Of a stretch of 64,000 nucleotides of DNA, positions 18,930-27,056 are shown piece by piece. Under the pieces are notes generated by a model, which saw only the letters and a program-made list of their open reading frames with translations, did not search any database and was not told the DNA's origin. The stretch covers positions 1 to 64,000 of the forward strand of contig JBELJZ010000002.1 in assembly GCA_042089915.1 (NCBI GenBank), in the 5' to 3' direction. A program made the position numbers and the translations under genes. The stretch's first letter is position 1. Each line of letters opens with the position of its first letter. This stretch comes from UBA8752 sp002172485. Its GTDB lineage: Bacteria; Bacteroidota; Bacteroidia; Flavobacteriales_D; Sanyastnellaceae.

Positions 18930-18959
18930 GGCCTCTGTCCTGCGCAGCCTCGCGCAACC

Positions 18960-18967
18960 TATCTTTG
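18960..18967 (+). promoter_or_regulatory. -7 box TATCTTTG for prs
   Basis: Exact match to TAnnTTTG, 17 nt before the prs ATG. Confidence 0.55.
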
Positions 18968-18984
18968 CGGCCTTCGAGCAAGCC

Positions 18985-19929
18985 ATGAACGACTCGCCCA
19001 TTCGCATTCTCGCAGGTTCAACGTCCAAGGAATTGGGTGCCCGCATTGCCATGGGCTACGGCACACCCCTCGCCGAAGTGAAGCACACAGTCTTCAGCGA
19101 CGGCGAGTTCCGGGTGAGCATCGAAGAGACGGTCCGCGGCAAGGAAGTGGTGATCGTACAGAGCACGTACCCGCCCACCGACAACCTCTTGGAGCTGCTC
19201 ATGCTCATCGATGCGGCCAAACGGGCCTCCGCAAAGCGCATCGTGGCCGTCATTCCCTACTTCGGTTTCGCCCGTCAGGATCGGAAAGACGCCCCCCGTG
19301 TGGCCATCGGCGCCAAGCTCATTGCCAACATGCTGACCACCGCCGGCGTGGACCGGGTCATCACCATGGACCTCCACGCCGACCAAATTCAAGGCTTCTT
19401 TGAAGTGCCGGTGGACCACATTTATGGCAGCGCCATTTTCCTCCCCTACCTCGAGAAGTTGGACACCAACAACCTGCTCATCGCCACGCCGGATACTGGC
19501 GGTACAAAGCGCGCCAACGCCTTCGCCAAATACCTCGGCGTGGACATGGCCATTTGCTACAAGCAACGGAAAGTCGCCAACCAGGTGGCCAGCATGCGCG
19601 TCATCGGTGATGTGGAAGGCAAGGACGTGGTCCTCGTCGACGACATCTGCGACACCGCCGGCACGCTGACCAAAGCCGCTGGTCTCATGAAAGAACACGG
19701 TGCTGCCAGCGTGCGTGCCGTTTGTACCCACCCCGTCCTGTCCGGACCCGCCTATGAGCGGATTGCGGACAGTGCGCTGTCTGAGCTCGTGGTCACTGAC
19801 AGCATCCCGCTGCGCGACGACAAGCCCACTGACAAGATCACCGTGCTCGATTGTTCGGACCTCTTCGCCACTGCAGTGCGGTGCCTTGTCCAGAACGAGA
19901 GCATCAGTTCGCATTTTCTCATCACCTAA
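18985..19929 (+). CDS. prs: Ribose-phosphate pyrophosphokinase
   Basis: 314 residues, full length. Makes PRPP from ribose 5-phosphate and ATP for nucleotide, NAD, His and Trp synthesis. Visible: the ATP loop region FSDGEF, the RQDRKDAPR flexible loop, DLHADQIQGFF (metal/catalytic), and the PRPP-binding signature VLVDDICDTAGTL. Followed 9 bp later by rplY, a conserved arrangement in Bacteroidota. Confidence 0.97.
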   Translation: MNDSPIRILAGSTSKELGARIAMGYGTPLAEVKHTVFSDGEFRVSIEETVRGKEVVIVQSTYPPTDNLLELLMLIDAAKRASAKRIVAVIPYFGFARQDRKDAPRVAIGAKLIANMLTTAGVDRVITMDLHADQIQGFFEVPVDHIYGSAIFLPYLEKLDTNNLLIATPDTGGTKRANAFAKYLGVDMAICYKQRKVANQVASMRVIGDVEGKDVVLVDDICDTAGTLTKAAGLMKEHGAASVRAVCTHPVLSGPAYERIADSALSELVVTDSIPLRDDKPTDKITVLDCSDLFATAVRCLVQNESISSHFLIT

Positions 19930-19938
19930 ATACACACC

Positions 19939-20565
19939 ATGAAAACTGCTTCATTGAGCGGCTCTCCTCGAGAGGGCGTAGGGAAGAAGGATGCAGCCGA
20001 ACTCCGCGCAAAGGGCCAAGTCCCCGGCGTGCTGTACGGCGGCGCCGAGCAGGTTCACTTCCACGTGAACGAAGTCCAACTGAATAAGTTGGTCTTTACC
20101 CCGGACACGTACCGTTTTGCCTTCGAGGTCGGCGGATCCACTTACGACTGCGTCGTACAGGACATCCAATTCCACCCAGTCACTGACCGCATCGTCCACA
20201 TTGATCTGCTCCAGATCCACGCGGACAAGCCCATCCGGGTCAAGCTGCCGGTCACCACGTCCGGCGCTGCCGTGGGTGTGCGCAATGGTGGTCGTCTTCA
20301 CCTCGTTTACCGCCGTCTTCCGGTCATCGGCCTCGCCGACAACATTCCGGAGAGCGTGGACGTCGACATCAGCCCCATTGACATCGGAGAGTCCATCCGC
20401 GTGGAGGACATCTCCGTCGAAGGCTGTCAAATTCCGTTGAACGAGTCCGCAGTGGTGCTCGGAGTCCGTCGCACGCGTGCCGCCATGTCTGCTGCTGCAG
20501 GCGAGGAGGAAGGTGCAGAAGGCGCTGAGGGCAATGAAGAGGCTGCAGAGGCCGCCGCGGAGTAA
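19939..20565 (+). CDS. rplY: 50S ribosomal protein L25/Ctc
   Basis: 208 residues: an L25 beta-barrel (LSGSPREGVGKKDA, GQVPGVLYGG) plus the C-terminal TL5/Ctc extension (PVTTSGAAVGVRNGGRLHL), ending in an acidic Glu/Ala tail. Binds 5S rRNA. Sits between prs and pth, the usual prs-rplY-pth order. Confidence 0.96.
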   Translation: MKTASLSGSPREGVGKKDAAELRAKGQVPGVLYGGAEQVHFHVNEVQLNKLVFTPDTYRFAFEVGGSTYDCVVQDIQFHPVTDRIVHIDLLQIHADKPIRVKLPVTTSGAAVGVRNGGRLHLVYRRLPVIGLADNIPESVDVDISPIDIGESIRVEDISVEGCQIPLNESAVVLGVRRTRAAMSAAAGEEEGAEGAEGNEEAAEAAAE

Positions 20566-20578
20566 TCAGCACTGACCC

Positions 20579-21142
20579 ATGAAGTACCTGTTGGTCGGCC
20601 TCGGGAATCCCGGAGCCGAGTATGCGCGGACGCGCCACAACATCGGCTTCATGGCACTGGACGCTTTGGCGGAGGCGAGTGGCGCCGCCTTCAAGGCGGA
20701 CCGCTTGGGCGACGTGACCCGGTGCAAGCACCGTGGTCGCCAGCTCGTTCTGCTCAAACCATCCACCTTCATGAACCTCAGCGGCAAGGCCGTCCGCCAC
20801 TGGCTGGACGCCGAAAAGCTGGGGGTGGACCGCTTGTTGGTGGTGACCGACGACATCCACCTGCCGTTTGGCACCCTGCGTTTGCGTGGCAAGGGCAGCG
20901 ATGGCGGACACAATGGCCTCAAGGACATCCAAACGGTGCTCGGCACCTCGAATTATGCCCGTCTGCGCTTTGGCGTCGGGGCGGACTTCGGACCTGGCCG
21001 GCAGGTGGACCATGTTCTTGGCCCATTCAGCAGCGAGGAGGAGGCCAAAATGGACGAGCGCCTCGGCAAGGTATCCGACTTGATGCGGTCCTTCGCTTTC
21101 GTGGGGCTCCAACGCACCATGAGTGCGTTCAACAACACGTGA
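20579..21142 (+). CDS. pth: Peptidyl-tRNA hydrolase
   Basis: 187 residues, typical length. Recycles peptidyl-tRNA released from stalled ribosomes. The substrate and active-site residues are in place: Asn10 in GLGNPG, catalytic His20 in RTRHNIGF, the KPSTFMNLSG loop, the TDDIHLPFG Asp and GGHNGLKDI. The stop codon abuts that of nadD on the other strand as TGATCA (21140-21145). Confidence 0.97.
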   Translation: MKYLLVGLGNPGAEYARTRHNIGFMALDALAEASGAAFKADRLGDVTRCKHRGRQLVLLKPSTFMNLSGKAVRHWLDAEKLGVDRLLVVTDDIHLPFGTLRLRGKGSDGGHNGLKDIQTVLGTSNYARLRFGVGADFGPGRQVDHVLGPFSSEEEAKMDERLGKVSDLMRSFAFVGLQRTMSAFNNT

Positions 21143-21748
21143 TCACGTCCCGGGATAGGCGTATAGCCCCTTCTGGCGGATGACCTCAGCGGCCGCATCC
21201 GGAAGCAGGTACCGGGCAGAATCTCCTTGTGCCAAGGCCTCGCGGAGGTACGTGCTCGAGATGCTGATGATCGGCGCAGGGCTCAACACGATGTGTTCCC
21301 CGTCCGGCGCAATGGTGCCTTCAGCATCGCGGTCTTCCCCTTCGGCATACGCCCTGGGATACACCAGGAATCCATAGCGGTCCACCAATTCACGCCAGCG
21401 CGCCCATTGCTGGAGCGTTCGAAGGTTGTCTTCCCCGATGATGATGCGGAACGTCTTGTCGGGATGGCGCTTCACCAAGAAATCCATCGTGTAGGCGGTG
21501 TAGTTCGGGCGGGGCAATCCGAATTCCACGTCCTCGGCCACCAATCTCGGGTTGTCCGCCACGCTGCGGCGGACCATCTCCAGTCGGTCGGCCTCCGGCG
21601 CCAGCCCGTCCGCCTCCTTCATCGGGTTGTGGGGCGTCACCACAAACCACACCTCGTCCAGCCCGTGGTGGGACGCCATGTGCTGGGCGATGACCAAATG
21701 GCCGGTGTGAATGGGGTTGAACGACCCGAAATACAGTCCGACCGTCAT
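21143..21748 (-). CDS. nadD: Nicotinate-nucleotide adenylyltransferase
   Basis: 201 residues from the ATG at 21748, chosen because MTVGLYFGSFNPIHTGHL is the standard N-terminus and the 15 residues upstream are within gmk coding sequence. Adenylyltransferase motifs GSFNPIHTGH and SISSTYLREAL (the ISSTxxR motif) are intact. Forms NaAD in NAD synthesis. The start overlaps the gmk stop by 4 bp, giving a yicC-gmk-nadD operon. Confidence 0.96.
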   Translation of the reverse strand: MTVGLYFGSFNPIHTGHLVIAQHMASHHGLDEVWFVVTPHNPMKEADGLAPEADRLEMVRRSVADNPRLVAEDVEFGLPRPNYTAYTMDFLVKRHPDKTFRIIIGEDNLRTLQQWARWRELVDRYGFLVYPRAYAEGEDRDAEGTIAPDGEHIVLSPAPIISISSTYLREALAQGDSARYLLPDAAAEVIRQKGLYAYPGT

Positions 21749-22380
21749 ATGTTGGGCTTTTCCGGACCAAGAAAGTCGGTCGCCACGTTCCACAGGTCGG
21801 ACGTCGCCGCATTCAAGTCGCCGTTCACGATGACCGCGTCAAAGTGCACAGCGCGCTCCAATTCACGGCCCGCCTTGGCCAACCGGTGCACAATGTCCTC
21901 TTCGCTGTCGGTCCCTCGACCGCGCAAACGCGCCTCGAGGATCTCCAGTGAAGGCGGTTGGACAAACACGGTCCGAATCTGGTTTCCAAGCAGCTCCTTT
22001 AATCGGATGCCCCCTTCGACGTCGACATCGAACATGGCGTGTCGGCCGGACGCCCAGATGGACTCCACTGCTGATTTCAGCGTGCCGTAGAAGCGGCCCT
22101 CGTAGACCTCCTCCCACTCCAGGAAATCGCCATTGTTCACGCGTTGCCGAAACGTCTCGGTGTCCAGAAAATGGTAGTCCACCCCATCCTGCTCCGTGCC
22201 GCGGGGTTCGCGGTTGGTGGCGCTCACGCTGAACGCGAGGTCACTGCGACTTTCCAACAGGCGACGGACCAGGGTGGTCTTGCCCGCACCGGACGGGGCG
22301 CAAAACGCCATGGCCTTCCCAGTGAGGCGAAACCGATCCTGAGCGGGGTTGGATTCCATGGTGGACATGTCGTCGTCCAT
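21745..22380 (-). CDS. gmk: Guanylate kinase
   Basis: 211 residues. P-loop APSGAGKTT, GMP-binding VSATNREPRGTEQDGVDYHF and the FDVDVEGG motif are present. Converts GMP to GDP. The ATG overlaps the yicC TGA by one base (TGATG) and its stop overlaps nadD by ATGA, so the three are translationally linked. An internal ATG five residues in (MSTMESN) could also start it. Confidence 0.96.
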   Translation of the reverse strand: MDDDMSTMESNPAQDRFRLTGKAMAFCAPSGAGKTTLVRRLLESRSDLAFSVSATNREPRGTEQDGVDYHFLDTETFRQRVNNGDFLEWEEVYEGRFYGTLKSAVESIWASGRHAMFDVDVEGGIRLKELLGNQIRTVFVQPPSLEILEARLRGRGTDSEEDIVHRLAKAGRELERAVHFDAVIVNGDLNAATSDLWNVATDFLGPEKPNI

Positions 22381-23270
22381 CAGAGGACGTTGAGGACTTG
22401 CTCTTTGACTTTCTCCAACTCGTCCTTCATCTGGACCACAATGCGCTGCATGCCAGCATCCTGGCTCTTGCTGCCGAGCGTGTTGATTTCCCTGCCGATT
22501 TCCTGGGAAATGAAGCCCAATTTCTTGCCCTGTCCCGCATCGGCATCAAGCATCTCGAGGAAGTAGCTACAATTGGCTTCGAGCCGCACCAGCTCCTCTG
22601 TCACATCGAGCTTTTCGAGGTAGAAGATGAGCTCGTGTTCGAACCGGTTCTCGTCGATGCGGTCGCGCGGAATGTCTTCTTCAATGTGGTCGCGAAGCCG
22701 GCCACGGGTGCGAGCGGTGCGGGCCTCCAACAACGGCGCCAGCTCACCCTGCAACGCGCGAATCCTGCCAATGCGCTGGCGAAAATCGCCCTCGAGGACC
22801 GCGCCCTCCTGGGTGCGGTATTCAACGAATTGCGCCGTGGCCGAGGTCACGAGGGCGCGCAAGGCCTCCCATTCCCCTTCCTCCAACGCATCCTTGGACG
22901 CACTGACCGCGTCGGGGAAGCGCAAGGCGGACTGCATCTTCTGCAATTGGCCCTCCACGTGGCTGGCGGGAATGCCATTGGCCGCGAACAACGGGGACAA
23001 TTGGTCCACGTATTGCTGGACCAAGCCGGTGTTGACCTCGTGGCGGACATCGGATGCGTCCGACTCGAAGTGAATCAGCAAGTCGCTCTTCCCGCGGCCC
23101 ACCGCCTGGCCCACCTGCTTTCGCAGCGCCATTTCGTGGGGACGGAAGCGGGACGGCATCCGCACGGACAGGTCCAGCCCCTTGCCGTTCAGCGATCGGA
23201 CTTCCACCGTGTATTTCCGCGCTCCGATGTGCGCCTCGGCCTTTCCGTAGCCGGTCATGGACAGGATCAT
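22380..23270 (-). CDS. yicC: YicC/YloC family endoribonuclease
   Basis: 296 residues from the ATG at 23270. That start is chosen because MILSMTGYGKAEAHI is the conserved N-terminus, and the ORF further upstream reads antisense to the polyprenyl synthase. YicC-type N-terminal domain (VEVRSLNGKGLDLSVRMP) and C-terminal DUF1732 (FISQEIGREINTLGSKSQD). Members are RNA endonucleases. A TATTTTGC box ends 3 nt before the ATG. Confidence 0.92.
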   Translation of the reverse strand: MILSMTGYGKAEAHIGARKYTVEVRSLNGKGLDLSVRMPSRFRPHEMALRKQVGQAVGRGKSDLLIHFESDASDVRHEVNTGLVQQYVDQLSPLFAANGIPASHVEGQLQKMQSALRFPDAVSASKDALEEGEWEALRALVTSATAQFVEYRTQEGAVLEGDFRQRIGRIRALQGELAPLLEARTARTRGRLRDHIEEDIPRDRIDENRFEHELIFYLEKLDVTEELVRLEANCSYFLEMLDADAGQGKKLGFISQEIGREINTLGSKSQDAGMQRIVVQMKDELEKVKEQVLNVL

Positions 23271-23273
23271 GCC

Positions 23274-23281
23274 GCAAAATA
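23274..23281 (-). promoter_or_regulatory. -7-like box TATTTTGC for the yicC-gmk-nadD operon
   Basis: Minus-strand octamer, 3 nt before the yicC ATG. It faces away from the plus-strand box at 23322-23329 in the same 63-bp divergent gap. Confidence 0.4.
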
Positions 23282-23321
23282 CAGCGGTGACCCCGGCCCA
23301 CCTCCCACAGGATCGAGGAGG

Positions 23322-23329
23322 TAACTTCG
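23322..23329 (+). promoter_or_regulatory. -7-like box TAACTTCG for the polyprenyl synthase
   Basis: TAnnTTTG-like octamer with a 4-nt gap to the ATG at 23334. Transcription starting a few bases downstream would be leaderless. Confidence 0.45.
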
Positions 23330-23333
23330 CGCC

Positions 23334-24308
23334 ATGGCCGACCTCGCCACCATCCGCCGACCCGTTGACGCCGAAATGAAGGCGTTCCAAGGCCACTTCA
23401 AGGCGGCGATGAAGACGTCCGTCCCTCTGTTGGACCACATCACCCGCTACATCGTGCGCAGTCGCGGCAAGCAGATGCGGCCCCTGCTGGTCTACCTCTC
23501 GGCTGCAGCCAACGGAGAAACGCAGGACCGGACGCACGTTGCGGCCACCCTGATTGAGCTGCTTCACACGGCCACCCTCGTGCACGACGACGTGGTCGAT
23601 GCAGCCGAAACGCGGCGAGGCTTCTTTTCGATTCAGGCCCTTTGGAAGTCCAAGATCGCCGTCCTTGTGGGCGACTACCTGCTCAGCCGGGGCTTGCTGA
23701 TTTCGATGGAACGCGACGCCGTGGACCTGCTCCGCATCACCTCCAAAGCGGTGGAAGCCATGAGCGAAGGGGAGTTGCTCCAGATCGAAAAGGCCCGGCG
23801 CCTCGACATCACTGAGACGGTCTATTACGACATCATCCGACGCAAAACCGCTTCACTAATCGCGGCCTGCTGCGCGGCCGGTGCAGCCAGTGCCGAAGCG
23901 GATGAAGAAGGCGTCCAGCGCATGCATGCCTTTGGAGAGGCCATGGGCATCGCCTTCCAAATCAAGGACGATCTCCTCGATTTCGCCCCCACCAGCGCCA
24001 CAGGCAAGCCCAAAGGTGGCGACCTGAAGGAGCGCAAGATGACGCTGCCGCTCATCCACGACCTCCAGTCCAAGTCCAAGGCGGATCGGCGGCGCACCAT
24101 CCGTGCCATCAAGCGAAGCGCCAAGGACCCGAGCACGGCAGCCCGTCTCATGAAGGACATCCAGAACGGACCGGGCATCGCGTATGCCGAAGCCGCCATG
24201 CGCCGCCACCGGGACGAGGCGGTGGCCCTGTTGGACGCCCTGCCGGACACCCCAGCCCGTCAATCCCTCATCGACTTGGTCGACTTCACCATTTCCCGCA
24301 AAAAATGA
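23334..24308 (+). CDS. Polyprenyl diphosphate synthase
   Basis: 324 residues, all-alpha trans-prenyltransferase. First Asp-rich motif DDVVDAAETRRG and second motif IKDDLLDF, both intact; KQMRPLLVYLS binds IPP. The short-side-chain residues before the first motif (LLHTATLVH) fit a long-chain product such as octaprenyl diphosphate, presumably for menaquinone; chain length is inference. The last codon overlaps the next gene by ATGA. Confidence 0.93.
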   Translation: MADLATIRRPVDAEMKAFQGHFKAAMKTSVPLLDHITRYIVRSRGKQMRPLLVYLSAAANGETQDRTHVAATLIELLHTATLVHDDVVDAAETRRGFFSIQALWKSKIAVLVGDYLLSRGLLISMERDAVDLLRITSKAVEAMSEGELLQIEKARRLDITETVYYDIIRRKTASLIAACCAAGAASAEADEEGVQRMHAFGEAMGIAFQIKDDLLDFAPTSATGKPKGGDLKERKMTLPLIHDLQSKSKADRRRTIRAIKRSAKDPSTAARLMKDIQNGPGIAYAEAAMRRHRDEAVALLDALPDTPARQSLIDLVDFTISRKK

Positions 24309-24727
24309 GGCCCCTTTCCCTGCTCACCCTCGCCGTACTGCTCGCCGCTTGTGGGGGTCCTGTCCGCGAGGAAACGGTCATCGAAACCTGGCCGAGCGGC
24401 GACCCAAAAGAGGTGCGCGTGACCGAGGAAGGCGTAGCCGGGGTAGACGTCCAACAATTCCATGAAAACGGCCGTATCCACGTTCGCGGTCAGCTCATCG
24501 AAGACGTGCGCGAAGGCACTTGGAACACCTACCGAGAAAACGGCAACCCTTGGAGTCAGGTGGACTACCAACACGGTGTCAAAGAAGGCTGGTTCCGCAC
24601 CTGGCACCCCAATGGGCTGCCCCACATCGAGGGCCAGCACAGTGCCGGTCAGCCTGCCGGAGAATGGACCTTTTTCAGCACGCAAGGCCAAGTCGTCGAA
24701 GTCCGCGACATGTCCCCGACGAATTGA
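24305..24727 (+). CDS. MORN-variant repeat lipoprotein (YwqK-like)
   Basis: 140 residues with a lipoprotein signal (LTLAVLLAAC). The mature part is four to five short repeats: HENGRIHVRGQ, GTWNTYRENGNPWSQ, EGWFRTWHPNGLPHIEG and GEWTFFSTQG, typical of the MORN_2/YwqK group. Function unknown. Databases often name such proteins antitoxins, but nothing here supports a toxin-antitoxin role. Translationally coupled (ATGA) to the polyprenyl synthase. Confidence 0.8.
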   Translation: MRPLSLLTLAVLLAACGGPVREETVIETWPSGDPKEVRVTEEGVAGVDVQQFHENGRIHVRGQLIEDVREGTWNTYRENGNPWSQVDYQHGVKEGWFRTWHPNGLPHIEGQHSAGQPAGEWTFFSTQGQVVEVRDMSPTN

Positions 24728-24797
24728 ACCAGGGGTTGTGGGTGAATGCCCGTGACCGCGTGTACTGACACATTGGCTGGCTGCGTTCTTTGAAGGC

Positions 24798-25832
24798 ATG
24801 TCCTCTACTTGGCGTCCCCTTGCGACCGGCTTGCTCTTGGCCCTTTGGATTCCAATGTCCACCCCGGCATATGCCGGCGCTGAAGACCAGCGCACCTACA
24901 TCCAGCAATGGAAAGACGAGGCGATTCGCCAGATGTTTGAGCACCGGATCCCCGCGAGCATCACGCTGGCGCAGGGCATCCTCGAAAGCGGTTCCGGAAA
25001 AAGCGAGTTGAGCCGCAAGTCCAACAACCACTTCGGCATCAAATGTCACAAAGACTGGCAAGGCGGCCGGACGTACCACGACGACGACGCCAAGGACGAG
25101 TGCTTCCGGGTCTATGACGACCCCCGCGACAGCTACCGTGACCACAGCCTGTTTCTGAAGAAGAAGCGGTACGCGCCGCTGTTCGAACTCGACATCCAGA
25201 ACTACAAGGGCTGGGCTCGGGGACTCAAGAAGTGTGGGTATGCAACGAGTCCGACGTACGCCAAAGCCCTGATTGAATTGATCGAACGTCACGACCTCGA
25301 CCGTTACGACAATGAGGGGCTGGCTTGGATCCGCAGGGGAGACATGCCGGGCCGCGAGCCCTTGGTGGCCGAGAACAATACCGGAAAAACAAGCCAGCAG
25401 GACGATGTCCAGGCAGTCAACCTCAGTGGCAGCCGCCTGGGCGGCATCACCAAGAACGACGTCACTTGGGTTCAAGGCCAGCAGGGCGAAACCCTCGGGG
25501 ACATCGCGGAGGGGTTGCAATTGGCCGTCTGGCAATTGCGCAAGTACAACGACCTCGACGGCGCCAAGCCGAGCACCCGACTCGACCGCGACCGCCGGCT
25601 GTACACCCAACCGAAACGGCGGCGGGGCACCCGGGATTGGCATGTGGTCCAATCCGGTGAGACCCTGCGCACCATCAGCGAGGCAGAAGCCGTCAAATTG
25701 AACGTCCTGATGAAACGCACGGGCAAAGCGGCGGACGAGGCCCTACCTGGTGGGTTTAAGGTGCCCTTGCGCTTCCCGCCCAAGGACGATGGCAACCTGC
25801 CCTGGTATGCCGGTCTTGGACGCGGCAGCTGA
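24798..25832 (+). CDS. Secreted glucosaminidase (GH73) with two LysM domains
   Basis: 344 residues. Signal peptide ending at PAYAGA. Residues ~30-165 are a mannosyl-glycoprotein endo-beta-N-acetylglucosaminidase-like domain: ITLAQGILESGSGKSEL holds the catalytic Glu, then NNHFGIKCH and YDDPRDSYRDHS. Two LysM-like modules follow (WVQGQQGETLGDIAEGLQLA, then WHVVQSGETLRTISEAEAV). It should hydrolyse peptidoglycan glycan strands in the periplasm or at septa. Monocistronic by layout, 25 bp before hmgA. Confidence 0.9.
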   Translation: MSSTWRPLATGLLLALWIPMSTPAYAGAEDQRTYIQQWKDEAIRQMFEHRIPASITLAQGILESGSGKSELSRKSNNHFGIKCHKDWQGGRTYHDDDAKDECFRVYDDPRDSYRDHSLFLKKKRYAPLFELDIQNYKGWARGLKKCGYATSPTYAKALIELIERHDLDRYDNEGLAWIRRGDMPGREPLVAENNTGKTSQQDDVQAVNLSGSRLGGITKNDVTWVQGQQGETLGDIAEGLQLAVWQLRKYNDLDGAKPSTRLDRDRRLYTQPKRRRGTRDWHVVQSGETLRTISEAEAVKLNVLMKRTGKAADEALPGGFKVPLRFPPKDDGNLPWYAGLGRGS

Positions 25833-25845
25833 GCCTGTTCCACTT

Positions 25846-25853
25846 TACCTTGC
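25846..25853 (+). promoter_or_regulatory. -7-like box TACCTTGC for hmgA
   Basis: Octamer with a 4-nt gap to the hmgA ATG at 25858, the same spacing as at 18922, 23322, 44669 and 47932. Confidence 0.4.
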
Positions 25854-25857
25854 ATCC

Positions 25858-27042
25858 ATGCCCTTCTATCAGACGCGCGGGCAGGTTCCGCACAAACGCC
25901 ACACCCAGTTTCCGAAGGCCGACGGCACGCTCCACCACGAGCAGCTCTTCGGCACCATCGGATTCGTGGGAATGAGCTCGCTGCTGTACCACCTGTACCC
26001 CCCGACCATGGTGAAGTCGGTGTCGGAACCGGTGGATGCCCGTCCGGTAGAAGGCGTCAAGGACAACCTCAAGTCCCGCAGGGTACCGGGCTTTTCCGCC
26101 CCGTCCTCGGGCCACGCACTCGCTGCCCGGGTGCCCCTGATGTTCAATGCGGATTGTACCATTTCCGTGGCCCGGCCCACTGAGGTCGACCCGGCGGACC
26201 GCTTTTACAAGAATGCCGACAGCGACGAAGTCGTCTTCATCCACGACGGAGAGGGCGTGCTCGAGACCATGTTCGGCACGCTGGCCTACCGGCCTGGTGA
26301 TTACCTCGTGATACCGCGGGGCGTCATCCACCGCTGGGCGCCGGCCAAGGGCGTGGACCAACGTTGGCTGGTCGTCGAAAGCGCCCACCCGATTGTCACG
26401 CCGAAGCGCTACCGCAATCACTTCGGACAGCTGCTCGAACACAGCCCGTTCTGCGAGCGGGATTTCCGGGTGCCAGAACAAGTGCCAGCTGTGGATCGCG
26501 AGGGCGACTTTCCCATCGATGTCCGCAAAGAGGGCATGATCCACACGGCGACCTATGCCCGCCACCCCTTCGATGTGGTCGGCTGGGACGGATACCATTT
26601 CCCCTACGCCTTCTCCATCCACGATTTCGAGCCGATCACCGGCCGGGTCCACCAACCCCCTCCGGTCCACCAGACCTTCGAAACCGACGCCTTCGTCATC
26701 TGCAGCTTCTGCCCGCGGCTGTATGATTACCACCCCAAGTCCGTTCCCGCCCCTTACAACCACAGCAACATCGATTCCGATGAGGTGCTGTATTACGTGG
26801 AGGGCAACTTCATGAGCCGCAAAGGCATCTCGCGTGGTGACCTCACCCTGCATCCCGGTGGCATTCCCCACGGCCCCCACCCCGGCACCTATGAGGGCTC
26901 CATCGGCAAGACCGGCACGGCCGAACTCGCCGTCATGGTGGACACCTTCCGGCCGCTCCGCCTGACCCAACACGCCCTCGACATCGAGGACGATGGCTAC
27001 CATACGAGCTGGCTGGGCTATACCCCCAAGACCCTCGACTGA
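25858..27042 (+). CDS. hmgA: Homogentisate 1,2-dioxygenase
   Basis: 394 residues from the ATG at 25858, chosen for MPFYQTRGQVPHKRHTQF, the usual start; the upstream extension overlaps the LysM gene in another frame. A cupin-type non-haem iron enzyme that opens homogentisate to maleylacetoacetate. Likely iron ligands lie in NHSNIDSDE (His302 with the following acid) and GGIPHGPHPG (His338/His341). Followed 14 bp later by hppD, so both late steps of tyrosine breakdown before maleylacetoacetate are in one operon. The isomerase and fumarylacetoacetase are not in the window. Confidence 0.95.
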   Translation: MPFYQTRGQVPHKRHTQFPKADGTLHHEQLFGTIGFVGMSSLLYHLYPPTMVKSVSEPVDARPVEGVKDNLKSRRVPGFSAPSSGHALAARVPLMFNADCTISVARPTEVDPADRFYKNADSDEVVFIHDGEGVLETMFGTLAYRPGDYLVIPRGVIHRWAPAKGVDQRWLVVESAHPIVTPKRYRNHFGQLLEHSPFCERDFRVPEQVPAVDREGDFPIDVRKEGMIHTATYARHPFDVVGWDGYHFPYAFSIHDFEPITGRVHQPPPVHQTFETDAFVICSFCPRLYDYHPKSVPAPYNHSNIDSDEVLYYVEGNFMSRKGISRGDLTLHPGGIPHGPHPGTYEGSIGKTGTAELAVMVDTFRPLRLTQHALDIEDDGYHTSWLGYTPKTLD

Positions 27043-27056
27043 ATCCCGCAAAGACC

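Noticed and set aside
24305..24727. Annotation as a toxin-antitoxin antitoxin (YwqK)
   Set aside because: It is a lipoprotein with MORN-like repeats and no toxin partner; the name is inherited from database labels.
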